Shown in pieces: positions 10,301 to 16,937 of a DNA stretch of 64,000 nucleotides. Location of the stretch: positions 17,961-81,960 of the forward strand of contig CAYGQD010000005.1 of assembly GCA_964351855.1 (NCBI GenBank), given 5' to 3'. The position numbers and the translations under genes are program-made. The number at the start of each line of letters is the position of its first letter. The first letter of the stretch is position 1. The notes beneath the pieces are model-generated. The model did no database searches. It was not told the origin of the DNA and saw only the letters and a program-made list of their open reading frames with translations. Source of the stretch: JBCDHN01 sp964351855. GTDB taxonomy: Bacteria; Verrucomicrobiota; Verrucomicrobiia; Verrucomicrobiales; DEV007.

Positions 10301-10816
10301 TCACCTGAACCTCACGCTCAAGTCGCAGCGCGGACCGTTCAGCATTTCTGGTACAACGTGGATTCTAAATCCGGAGGCGAATTCACCCAAGAAATCGATC
10401 ATGGTTCCGGCAAAAAATCCGGTGTGATTTCAGACACCGCTGATCTTCTCGAGATCCGGATCAAAACCTTGGTCGAAAAGATGCGCTACGACTTCACCGA
10501 GTTCAGCGTGAGAGCCGGGAAGAACGTCAAAGTCACCTTCGAGAACCCGGATTTCATGCCGCATAACCTCCTCTTCGTTCAGCCGAAATCTGCGAATGAG
10601 CTCGCGCTCGCCGCCATGGCCATGGGTCAAGACGGTTTCAAAACCGGCTTTGTGCCGACGAGTGACAAAGTGATCGCAGCCACCCGGCTCTTGGACAACG
10701 GCGAGGAGCAAACTATCGAATTCACCGCTCCCAGCACCCCGGGAACCTACGAATTCGTCTGCACCTTCCCTGGGCATCACCTGCTGATGCGGGGAACGTG
10801 GACGGTGACGAAGTAA
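7313..10816 (+). CDS. Multidomain periplasmic protein: discoidin-like, SGNH-like, PVC propeller and azurin-like copper domain
   Basis: Large exported protein, 1167 residues from the ATG at 7313, which directly precedes a signal peptide (SFFSAMLASVLLATAGFA). In order I see: an F5/8C-like sugar-binding module (about 25-140); an SGNH-hydrolase-like module (about 215-415) starting VAMIGNALGERMQHHGWLE; a sorbosone-dehydrogenase-like beta-propeller of the PVC type (about 540-900); a short HEAT-like stretch; and a C-terminal azurin-like domain with MPHNLLF and VCTFPGHHLLMRG, matching the His, Cys-His-Met ligands of type 1 copper sites. There is no CxxCH haem motif, which many relatives have. In the SGNH part the nucleophile Ser (GDS) is Ala (GNA) and the usual DxxH is NGVH, so esterase activity is doubtful. 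A role in periplasmic sugar oxidation with copper electron transfer is inference. Confidence 0.85.
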   Translation: MIKKHPSFFSAMLASVLLATAGFADVTTDKPGQFVRIELPKGGILTLAEVEILSGGKNIAKSGKPTQSSLGSGGVPERAIDGNKSPSWGDQGQTHTSETKGASAWWEIDLGNEQKIEAIEIWNRADGLEMRLDQFKVSVLDAKRQPVFMREGNPAPDGSIHFDLAQKGKITLKSHSGAAGKAAKAVAAAKSSNPWESSRVEVPEDYRDPEIFEFQTGDTVAMIGNALGERMQHHGWLETLLQSQFNDKQLRFRNLAISGDRTDYYPRNKGFLPIDGYLQHVEADVVFVFFGYNESYENNPEGYTKKLNELVHKIRAVQPNGKSFPRIVLFSPIAHEELNSPNLPNGSENNVRLAAYTEATKAAAEASGVTFVDLFHPSQKLYEASEPPLTINGVHLNLEGNRLIAEAITEALTGQSVNASADLEPVREAVLYKNTHWFDRYRAVDGNDIWGSRSTLKFVGDQTNGDVLMHEMVMLDVMTANRDKKIWARANGDDHDVLDENVPAPIPVISNVGGKGNMSSAEKEGSLKYLSSEESRELISVPEGFQVNVFADEKMFPDLVNPVQMQVDAKGRLWVAAWPTYPKQEPMKDINDALLIFEDVDQDGVADKVTKFANIPNPLGFEFWGGGVIVSSQPNLVFLRDTDGDDIADEREILLHGVGSADTHHACNNLIFGPDGGIYWQSGIFLHNNFEHPWGPSLSTGNSAMYRFNPRTYEITMHGTNSPNPHGISFDRWGYHYATDGTGGRAYQVRPDGKSWKMFPLLKKEVRPVPANEIVSSAHFPDEMQQDFLICNAIGFLGIKQYRLHRDGGHTYTETVGKGDQAKTIEVTTQLGEVWGEPSGGDLAGGAQGLLISTDKNFRPTDAVFGDDGALYVSDWANVIIGHMQHNIRDPNRDKQHGRVFRVSHASRPLQESVKISRASLPELMTNLEHPVDGVRHRTRIELSARDTQEVIAAVQEWTKQFDPNSKDDAHHLLEALWVHQQHNVRNGELLAALLQSPEPHAQVAARTVQHFWYNVDSKSGGEFTQEIDHGSGKKSGVISDTADLLEIRIKTLVEKMRYDFTEFSVRAGKNVKVTFENPDFMPHNLLFVQPKSANELALAAMAMGQDGFKTGFVPTSDKVIAATRLLDNGEEQTIEFTAPSTPGTYEFVCTFPGHHLLMRGTWTVTK

Positions 10817-10845
10817 GGCGTCTCAACAATTCACCACGAAAAAAA

Positions 10846-10873
10846 GGCAACGCCGACGAGAACCGGCGTTGCC
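10846..10873. terminator. Bidirectional rho-independent terminator
   Basis: A perfect 10-bp stem, GGCAACGCCG (10846-10855) with CGGCGTTGCC (10864-10873), and an 8-base loop. Seven A's on the left give a U-run for reverse-strand transcripts; the right side is only weakly T-rich. It sits between the convergent copper-domain gene and the CCxxC-domain gene. Confidence 0.85.
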
Positions 10874-10908
10874 CTTTCAAATTTGATGGATAAAGCTCCA
10901 GAAATGTT

Positions 10909-11658
10909 CTAGCGAACCGAACCGTGCAGTCCCACTGCATTCAGAGCGGCGACCACATCGGCCGGGCTAATCATCCCTTTGACCACGAAATCACGGGCTT
11001 TCGCTTCAAGGCCTTCGATTTCTTCGGCACCTTCGACATCCATCAGAGCATCTTCAGCCGCTTCCACGCAATCGTCGCAACAGAGATGAACCTTGGAGAT
11101 GCTGACCGACTCTTTCTTGTCGGTGGAATACTTCTTGGTCGGCGCAAAGGCAGCGATGCTGGGGGTCCCGTAAAAGCCCTTGTCCATGACGTATTCAAGC
11201 GCGGTCTTCACCAGTTCTCCCGATTCCCCTTTGATGGTGACATCGGAGCGACCGGCGGAAATTTCGACCCCCGTCAGCGTTCCGAGGGCACCTTCAACCG
11301 CTTTTTTGCATCCTCCACAGCAGAGATGAACGTCTGAAAGCACCAATTCGGTCGGGCCTTCCGGAATCTCCATGGCGACAGATTCTTCACTGGTTTCACC
11401 GGGAGCGGCGGGAGCCCCTGTGCTCATTTTCTCTTTCTGCCATTCCGCGATGTATTGCTGATCCTCTTCGTTCAACATGGCAATGGGAATCTCCAGGGAG
11501 GAGCCATTGGAGCGGGTGATGAGGATCTTTTCGCCGTTGATACGGGTCAGCTCTCCTTCCAGCTGTTTTCCAGTTGAAGCCTGGGTCCAGGTTCGTGCCG
11601 ACGAAAGGCCCAAAGACAGTGAGAGAGCGGTGAGGATGAGAAAGGTGGTTTTTTTCAC
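10909..11658 (-). CDS. SHD1-domain protein with two CCxxC heavy-metal-associated-like domains
   Basis: Exported protein of 249 residues with a GTG start followed by MKKTTFLILTALSLSLGLSSA, a clear signal peptide. Residues about 22-75 form an SHD1-like domain (ARTWTQASTGKQLEGELTRI). Two HMA-like units follow, with metal motifs HLCCGGC (near 113) and HLCCDDC (near 193), each with a ferredoxin-like beta-alpha-beta-beta-alpha-beta layout. Classical HMA domains have GMxCxxC; the CCxxC form still offers two thiols spaced like copper ligands. It lies 39 bases after the HTTM gene on the same strand, and converges with the azurin-domain gene. A periplasmic copper-handling role is inferred from the cysteines and the neighbour and is not demonstrated. 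Confidence 0.75.
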   Translation of the reverse strand: MKKTTFLILTALSLSLGLSSARTWTQASTGKQLEGELTRINGEKILITRSNGSSLEIPIAMLNEEDQQYIAEWQKEKMSTGAPAAPGETSEESVAMEIPEGPTELVLSDVHLCCGGCKKAVEGALGTLTGVEISAGRSDVTIKGESGELVKTALEYVMDKGFYGTPSIAAFAPTKKYSTDKKESVSISKVHLCCDDCVEAAEDALMDVEGAEEIEGLEAKARDFVVKGMISPADVVAALNAVGLHGSVR

Positions 11659-11697
11659 AAGGGTAGAGCAGTAGGGGTTGAGGACAGGTTCAAAACC

Positions 11698-13374
11698 TCA
11701 ACGGACTTTCGTCTCGAAGATTTCTTGGTTTTTCTTGTCCGTCCGCCAATCTCCAACCGGGTTGAATTCGTGCAACACCAATTTGTTGATCGGCTTGGTC
11801 CCGGTTCGCGTGGTCATTTCCTGAACGTACACCAACTGCATCGCCACGATCTGTTCTTCCGGGGCATGACTCTGGTTCCAAGCCTTCATCATCCATTTTA
11901 CGAACAACTTGCGATGCGCTTGATTCTTTCGCAGTCGCAGGTTCATGAGGTATTTCCGCCAACGCTGGTTTTTGTAGGTCGCGCTGACCAACTCCGGTTT
12001 TTCCCAGGTCACGGCTTGTCGGGTTCGCAAATCGATGACGTCACCATCGCGAGTTCGACCGGTGAACACATACCAGCCATCATCGAGCATCGGCTTGGGT
12101 GAGAACATCGACCAATATTGACGCAAGCCCGTCACTTCTCCGATCCAATTGAGTTTGCGAGGAAACACCCCGACATACCGGTCAAAATCCGCCGCTCGGA
12201 CATTCCAACCCAAGGTGTAAGTAAACAACAGCAGAATGACCCCGGATTGCAACCACCATTGATAGCGAGGCGGAGTCGCCTGCGGAAGAGGAATCAGCCG
12301 CGATTCCGGACGCATTCCCAGTTTTAGAAAGGACAAGCTGCGCCGAGCTCTCCCTTTCCAAATCGGATACCGATTGAGCCGGGGCAAGTCCTCCTGCATC
12401 CAGCGGATCGCCCCGGGAAGTAATTTTTCCCAGAACATGGCCGGAAGAAAGAGCAGCCAGATCGCGGCGCTGGTCCATTGAAACAGCCCCAGTTCCATCG
12501 TCAGTCGAATCCCGAAAAGGTGAAAGAGCACGAAGACGCCAACCGTACCGAGCCGAAACCACGCCGTTTTCCAGGGAACAAAGGCAAACAGAGGCCCGAA
12601 AGCCTCCAGAAAATAGGTCGCGTAGCTAAGGGGCCGATGGAGCCACTCATGACCGAGCATCCATTTCCCGAGCGGCGTCGCGAATTGATCCACATTCAGC
12701 GCGTAATAGATCCCGAGGCCGTCACGCCACCAAATGGGGTCGCTTTTGAGTCCTGCGGTGAACCAATACATGAATGCCACCTGAAAAAGAATCGCGGCGG
12801 AAGCGAACGTGACCACCTGATTCGGAGTTTTCGGCGAAACGCCCAGCGGTCGAGCCATCACCGTTTCCCGAGAAAAGCGCCGATCCAGCGACCAGCGCAT
12901 CCCCAGAGGAAGAAAGAGCGCCCAGAAATGCATCACCCGGATCAACATGTCTCCTCCCTGAAGAATGAACGGATTCCGATTCTGGAGCGAACAGAGCAGA
13001 ACGAAGGAAAGAATCGCCGCCGCCCGGGTTCGGTAGCCCAGAATCAGGCAAACCACCGCCGCCGCCGCAACCAAGAAGAGCAGAAGCTGGAAAAAGGCGC
13101 CTCCACTGAGGAGGTGAAAGCTGTAGAGCCAGTCACTCGAGGGAAAATCGGCCAGGAGGTTCCCTCGGGGCAGCACCCCGGAATCGGTGTAAAACACGCT
13201 CAAATCGCCCAGCCGGATCACGAGGTCGATCAAGAGAATCAGGCCGAGGCTGACCCGAAACAACGCCAGCGAGCGAAGATCGATCCCAAATGTCCTTCCG
13301 ATCCAGGGCTTGGCGGGGCGGGAAGTTGCGGGCGAAGCAAAGCTCTGAACCAATCGACGAAAGAAATCCACCAT
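11698..13374 (-). CDS. HTTM-domain integral membrane protein
   Basis: Polytopic membrane protein of 558 residues. The N-terminal two thirds match the HTTM family, related to vitamin K-dependent gamma-carboxylase: LRSLALFRVSLGLILLIDL, then FYTDSGVLPR, and a later segment with NRNPFILQGGDMLIRVMHFWALFLPLG. I count about seven to nine hydrophobic segments up to residue 400, then a soluble C-terminal domain (residues about 420-558) rich in Trp, Arg and Lys. The predicted role of bacterial HTTM proteins is uncertain; some act in lipid or protein modification. It is probably the first gene of a two-gene unit with the SHD1/CCxxC protein downstream. It is divergent from the DUF1501 gene, sharing an AT-rich intergenic region. 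Confidence 0.8.
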   Translation of the reverse strand: MVDFFRRLVQSFASPATSRPAKPWIGRTFGIDLRSLALFRVSLGLILLIDLVIRLGDLSVFYTDSGVLPRGNLLADFPSSDWLYSFHLLSGGAFFQLLLFLVAAAAVVCLILGYRTRAAAILSFVLLCSLQNRNPFILQGGDMLIRVMHFWALFLPLGMRWSLDRRFSRETVMARPLGVSPKTPNQVVTFASAAILFQVAFMYWFTAGLKSDPIWWRDGLGIYYALNVDQFATPLGKWMLGHEWLHRPLSYATYFLEAFGPLFAFVPWKTAWFRLGTVGVFVLFHLFGIRLTMELGLFQWTSAAIWLLFLPAMFWEKLLPGAIRWMQEDLPRLNRYPIWKGRARRSLSFLKLGMRPESRLIPLPQATPPRYQWWLQSGVILLLFTYTLGWNVRAADFDRYVGVFPRKLNWIGEVTGLRQYWSMFSPKPMLDDGWYVFTGRTRDGDVIDLRTRQAVTWEKPELVSATYKNQRWRKYLMNLRLRKNQAHRKLFVKWMMKAWNQSHAPEEQIVAMQLVYVQEMTTRTGTKPINKLVLHEFNPVGDWRTDKKNQEIFETKVR

Positions 13375-13462
13375 GGGATAAATTCGCCTCTTTTTATTAA
13401 TTTTCCAAAACTATTATGAAAACTAAAATAATGTTGTAGAATTTTTGCCTCTGAAAGACTTC

Positions 13463-13480
13463 TTCACGCTTTTTCGTGAA
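13463..13480. promoter_or_regulatory. 18-bp palindrome TTCACG-N6-CGTGAA, candidate operator
   Basis: TTCACG (13463-13468) and CGTGAA (13475-13480) are perfect inverted arms with a 6-base spacer, just downstream of an AT-rich stretch (13390-13447) in the divergent intergenic region. An almost identical palindrome with the same spacing occurs at 47730-47747, also in front of a DUF1549/DUF1501 locus. It could also fold as a small hairpin in RNA. Confidence 0.45.
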
Positions 13481-13501
13481 TGGAATCGAAACCTGAGATT
13501 C

Positions 13502-13531
13502 GGGGGAAGGAGAAAACGTTCTCCTTCCCCC
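13502..13531 (+). promoter_or_regulatory. Strong 13-bp hairpin in the leader of the DUF1501 gene
   Basis: GGGGGAAGGAGAA (13502-13514) pairs perfectly with TTCTCCTTCCCCC (13519-13531) around the 4-base loop AACG. The 3' arm ends 14 bases before the first in-frame ATG at 13546. No T-run follows, so it is unlikely to be a terminator. The left arm contains a Shine-Dalgarno-like AAGGAG that would be buried in the stem. Confidence 0.6.
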
Positions 13532-13545
13532 TGGGTCAACCTTAT

Positions 13546-14925
13546 ATGCTGATGAACGCCACAACTTCACGCCGTAACTTCCTGCAGAATACTTCCTTCG
13601 GACTCGGTTCCGTAGCTCTCGCCGGATTGATGGGCCAAAACGCCGAAGCTGCCCGATACCAGTCTCCGTTCGCCCCCAAGCGTCCTCAACATGCTGCGAA
13701 AGCAAAGCGGATTATTTTTCTGACCATGAAAGGCGGTCCGTCCCATATGGACCTCTTCGATTACAAGCCGCGGCTCCAGGCCGACGACAACAAGTTGGTC
13801 AGCTCCAACGGAAATAACCGCTATCGGGGATCTCTCTGGGATTTCGCTCAACATGGTCAAAGCGGCCTCTGGTTCAGTGAATTGCTCCCCAACTTGGCAA
13901 CCCAAGCCGACGAGCTTTGCATGCTGAACGGGATGGTTTCGGACAATCCCGAACATGCTCAAGCGCTCGATCTTCTCCACACCGGCAGTTTTCAATACGT
14001 TCGGCCTTCGATGGGCTCATGGGTGCTCTACGGTCTGGGCTCGGTGAATCAAGACCTGCCCGGCTTTGTCACGATCAATCCTCCAAGCGACATGGGAGGA
14101 GATAAGTATTACGGCAATGCTTTTCTCCCGGCCGCGTATCGGGGAACCCCCATCGGCGGGGACAACAAACCCTTGGCCCGAGTGAAGATCGACGATCCGA
14201 ACTTCGTGTTGAAGCAGCGCAATCAGCAGCGTCAGAAACTCAAAGGATTGAAGGGAATCAATGATCGCCTTTCTGCGGGCCAAGAGGCGGCGTCAAAGAT
14301 GGAAAGTGTGATTGAGTCCTTCGAGTTGGCATTTCGGATGCAGAACGTCCTTCCCCAGGTCATGGACATCTCCAACGAATCTGAGGCCACCCTCAAACTC
14401 TACGGGATGGACCAAAGCGCCTCACGCAACTTTGGTCACCAATGTCTGCTGGCTCGGCGCATGGCTGAGTCCGATGTCCGGTTTATCCAACTAACGGACG
14501 ATGGCTGGGATCATCATGGAGGTTTGGCCAACGGTCTTCCCCGCCGCTGCGCCTCGATCGACCAACCGATTACCGGATTGCTGGTCGATCTTCGTCAGCG
14601 TGGTCTCCTGGAAGACACCTTGATTGTGTGGGGCGGCGAATTCGGTCGCAGCCCGGATAATGGCAATCGCGACGGTCGAGGCCATAACCCTACCGGCTAC
14701 ACGATGTTCATGGCCGGAGCAGGCGTCAAACACGGCTTCCGCCACGGAGCGACGGACGAACACGGTCGCCGCGCGGTCGAAGGACAAATGACGGTGCATG
14801 ATCTGCACGCCACTATGCTCCATCTCCTGGGATTAGATCACGAGCAACTCACCTATCCTTGGGCAGGCAACAAGCTTCGCCTTACGGGCACCAAGGGAAA
14901 AGTCGTTCGCGAGATTCTCGCCTAA
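13546..14925 (+). CDS. DUF1501 family protein, Tat-exported
   Basis: Alkaline-phosphatase/sulfatase-superfold protein of the DUF1501 family, about 459 residues. The N-terminus carries a twin-arginine signal (TTSRRNFLQNTSFGLGSVALAGLMG). Conserved segments include FLTMKGGPSHMDLFDYKP near residue 60, FGHQCLLARRMAESDVRFIQL near 300, and the C-terminal VWGGEFGRSPDNG and MTVHDLHATMLHLLGLDHEQLTYPWAG. ATGs at 13546 and 13552 are both plausible; an upstream in-frame ATG at 13480 lies before the leader hairpin and is unlikely. DUF1501 genes are usually next to a DUF1549/DUF1553 cytochrome-like partner, but here none is adjacent, so this copy is an orphan. Its biochemical function is not established. 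Confidence 0.9.
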   Translation: MLMNATTSRRNFLQNTSFGLGSVALAGLMGQNAEAARYQSPFAPKRPQHAAKAKRIIFLTMKGGPSHMDLFDYKPRLQADDNKLVSSNGNNRYRGSLWDFAQHGQSGLWFSELLPNLATQADELCMLNGMVSDNPEHAQALDLLHTGSFQYVRPSMGSWVLYGLGSVNQDLPGFVTINPPSDMGGDKYYGNAFLPAAYRGTPIGGDNKPLARVKIDDPNFVLKQRNQQRQKLKGLKGINDRLSAGQEAASKMESVIESFELAFRMQNVLPQVMDISNESEATLKLYGMDQSASRNFGHQCLLARRMAESDVRFIQLTDDGWDHHGGLANGLPRRCASIDQPITGLLVDLRQRGLLEDTLIVWGGEFGRSPDNGNRDGRGHNPTGYTMFMAGAGVKHGFRHGATDEHGRRAVEGQMTVHDLHATMLHLLGLDHEQLTYPWAGNKLRLTGTKGKVVREILA

Positions 14926-14962
14926 TCGACGTTTCCGGGCCAATTCCGATCTACCAAATCGG

Positions 14963-16813
14963 CTAGCAGCTTCGACCGCCTTCGTTGACCCGTCCGCTTG
15001 CCGGAAGCGGATCCAACTGAGGCTCGAGCACGCCCTTCGCTTTGGGCCAGGCGCAGTAGGCCTCGAAGATCATCCAGCCTTCCAACGCCAAGGTGGCGAA
15101 TCCGATCGTGGTCAGGAGCCAGTTCTTCTGATCGAGATAGCCACCTTCGCCGAAAATATTGAGGACCATGGCGATTCCGGGAAGGATCAACATGAAAACC
15201 ATGGGAATGGCGACGAACCAGATCGGCAAATTGCGCCGCCACATCCAAAATACAATGACGAGGAAGGCGAGTCCTCCAAGGAGCTGGTTGGTCGCGCCGA
15301 AAAGCGGCCACAGGATCAATCCGCCTTTGCCAGCCGTTGCCCACGTCCACTCCGTGCCTGCGGATGCAGGCATTGCGGCAATCGCCCCGGCGATGACGAT
15401 CGCGAAGATGGTGGCGGTGTGCTTGTTGGTCAGGGGTTGAATCTTCAACGTCGCCGCTAGTTCCTGGGTGACATAGCGTTGGAGACGACACGCCGTGTCG
15501 AGGGTGGTCGCGGCAAAACTGGCCACGAAAACGCCCATCAGCGCAATGGCTGAGGCGGAGTTCAATCCCATTGCTTTCAGGAAATTGGCGCTGCCTTCGA
15601 CAAAGGCTCCGACCTTGGCCCCCAATCCACTGGCGGCTCCCCAAGTGGCGTAGCGCGCATCATAGGCGGCAATTCCGGCCACAGTCCCATCTCCACCGCT
15701 GATTCCCAGGCCGATGCCCGCGACACAGGCCAGAATCACCAGGACGGCGAGAAAACCTTCGGTCAACATCGAGCCATAGCCGACAAACTGAGCGTCCGTT
15801 TCGCAGCGAATCTGTTTGGAGGACGTTCCGCTGGAAACGAGGCAGTGAAAACCGGAAATGGCACCACAGGCAATCGTGACAAAGAGGAAGGGAAAGATCC
15901 ACGGTGCACCAGGAGGAGCGTCAGCTCCGGTTCGAATCGCAGGTGCCACGATCTCGAGCGCAGGTCGGGCGCCGCCTTCGGTCACTGGAGCCCCTCCGGC
16001 AACCGCAGCCACGACCAGGCCGAGAACCACCAGAATGACGACGCTGAGCAGTTGGAGACTGTTGATGTAGTCACGCGGCTGGAGCAGGGTCCAAACCGGC
16101 AGCACGGAGGCCACATAACTGTAAACCAGCAACAACACGACCCACGTCATGATCGGCAAACTCGCCAGCGCCTGGTTCCATCCCTTCAGAAAGCCGGAGT
16201 CACCGTAAAACACGGTCAAATACATCAACCCGAGAGCCAGGAGCGAGGGAATGAGAAGGTTGAACCCTTTGCGATGCAACCAGACCCCGATCACGACCGC
16301 CAGCGGAATCTGGACCAGGCAAGGGAAAATGGACGCCGGGTATTGCCGAAAAACCGCCGCAATGACGAGTCCGAAAATCGCCAGAACAATGGTTAGCGCC
16401 ATGAACAGAATCGAAAGAAAGAGGACCCGAGTTCGCTTGGTCAGCACGCGACCCGCAATGTCCCCGACGGTCTGCCCTCGATTCCGCATCGAAACCACGA
16501 GCGAACCAAAGTCATGCACGGCCCCAATGAAGATCGAGCCGAAGAGAACCCAGAGCAGCGCCGGAACCCAGCCCCAAATCACCGCCAAAGCCGGGCCCAC
16601 GATTGGTCCCGTTCCGGCAATCGAGGTGAAATGATGCCCAAAGATGACCGACTTGCTCGTTGGGACAAAATCGCGATCATCGTTCAACGCAATCGAAGGA
16701 ACATTCGCGTTGGGGTCGAGCTTGAAGATCTTTCTCGCCAACCATTTCCCATAGGTGTGATAGGCAATGTAGTAAAGAACCAGAGCGCCGAGGGCGATGA
16801 CGAGGGTTTGCAT
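14963..16813 (-). CDS. cstA: Carbon starvation protein CstA, peptide/pyruvate-type transporter
   Basis: Large inner-membrane protein, 616 residues, with about 16 hydrophobic segments. CstA proteins are induced on carbon starvation and take up peptides or pyruvate. Conserved family segments are LYYIAYHTYGKWLARKIF, the cytoplasmic DFVPTSKSVIFGHHFTSIAG, GPALAVIWGWVPALLWVLFG and GAVHDFGSLVVSMRNRGQTVGDI. Length fits the shorter CstA subgroup (E. coli CstA is about 700). The start ATG at 16813 is followed at once by the first membrane helix. It is divergent from the Bat-like gene with 124 bases between. No adjacent btsS/btsR-like regulator is present. The protein ends GGRSC. Confidence 0.95.
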   Translation of the reverse strand: MQTLVIALGALVLYYIAYHTYGKWLARKIFKLDPNANVPSIALNDDRDFVPTSKSVIFGHHFTSIAGTGPIVGPALAVIWGWVPALLWVLFGSIFIGAVHDFGSLVVSMRNRGQTVGDIAGRVLTKRTRVLFLSILFMALTIVLAIFGLVIAAVFRQYPASIFPCLVQIPLAVVIGVWLHRKGFNLLIPSLLALGLMYLTVFYGDSGFLKGWNQALASLPIMTWVVLLLVYSYVASVLPVWTLLQPRDYINSLQLLSVVILVVLGLVVAAVAGGAPVTEGGARPALEIVAPAIRTGADAPPGAPWIFPFLFVTIACGAISGFHCLVSSGTSSKQIRCETDAQFVGYGSMLTEGFLAVLVILACVAGIGLGISGGDGTVAGIAAYDARYATWGAASGLGAKVGAFVEGSANFLKAMGLNSASAIALMGVFVASFAATTLDTACRLQRYVTQELAATLKIQPLTNKHTATIFAIVIAGAIAAMPASAGTEWTWATAGKGGLILWPLFGATNQLLGGLAFLVIVFWMWRRNLPIWFVAIPMVFMLILPGIAMVLNIFGEGGYLDQKNWLLTTIGFATLALEGWMIFEAYCAWPKAKGVLEPQLDPLPASGRVNEGGRSC

Positions 16814-16937
16814 GGGCCGATACTACAAATTCCAACCTTGCAATCAACCTCCGACTGGAACGATTTACGAATCCCCCCTCTAGAAATTCCCAGTTGCACC
16901 AATGAAGGATCGGCCCCACGAACGGAAGTGACTATTC

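Noticed and set aside
12478..13419. 313-codon forward open frame, very rich in Arg, Glu and Gln
   Set aside because: Antisense to the HTTM membrane protein; charged composition is the mirror image of hydrophobic helices.
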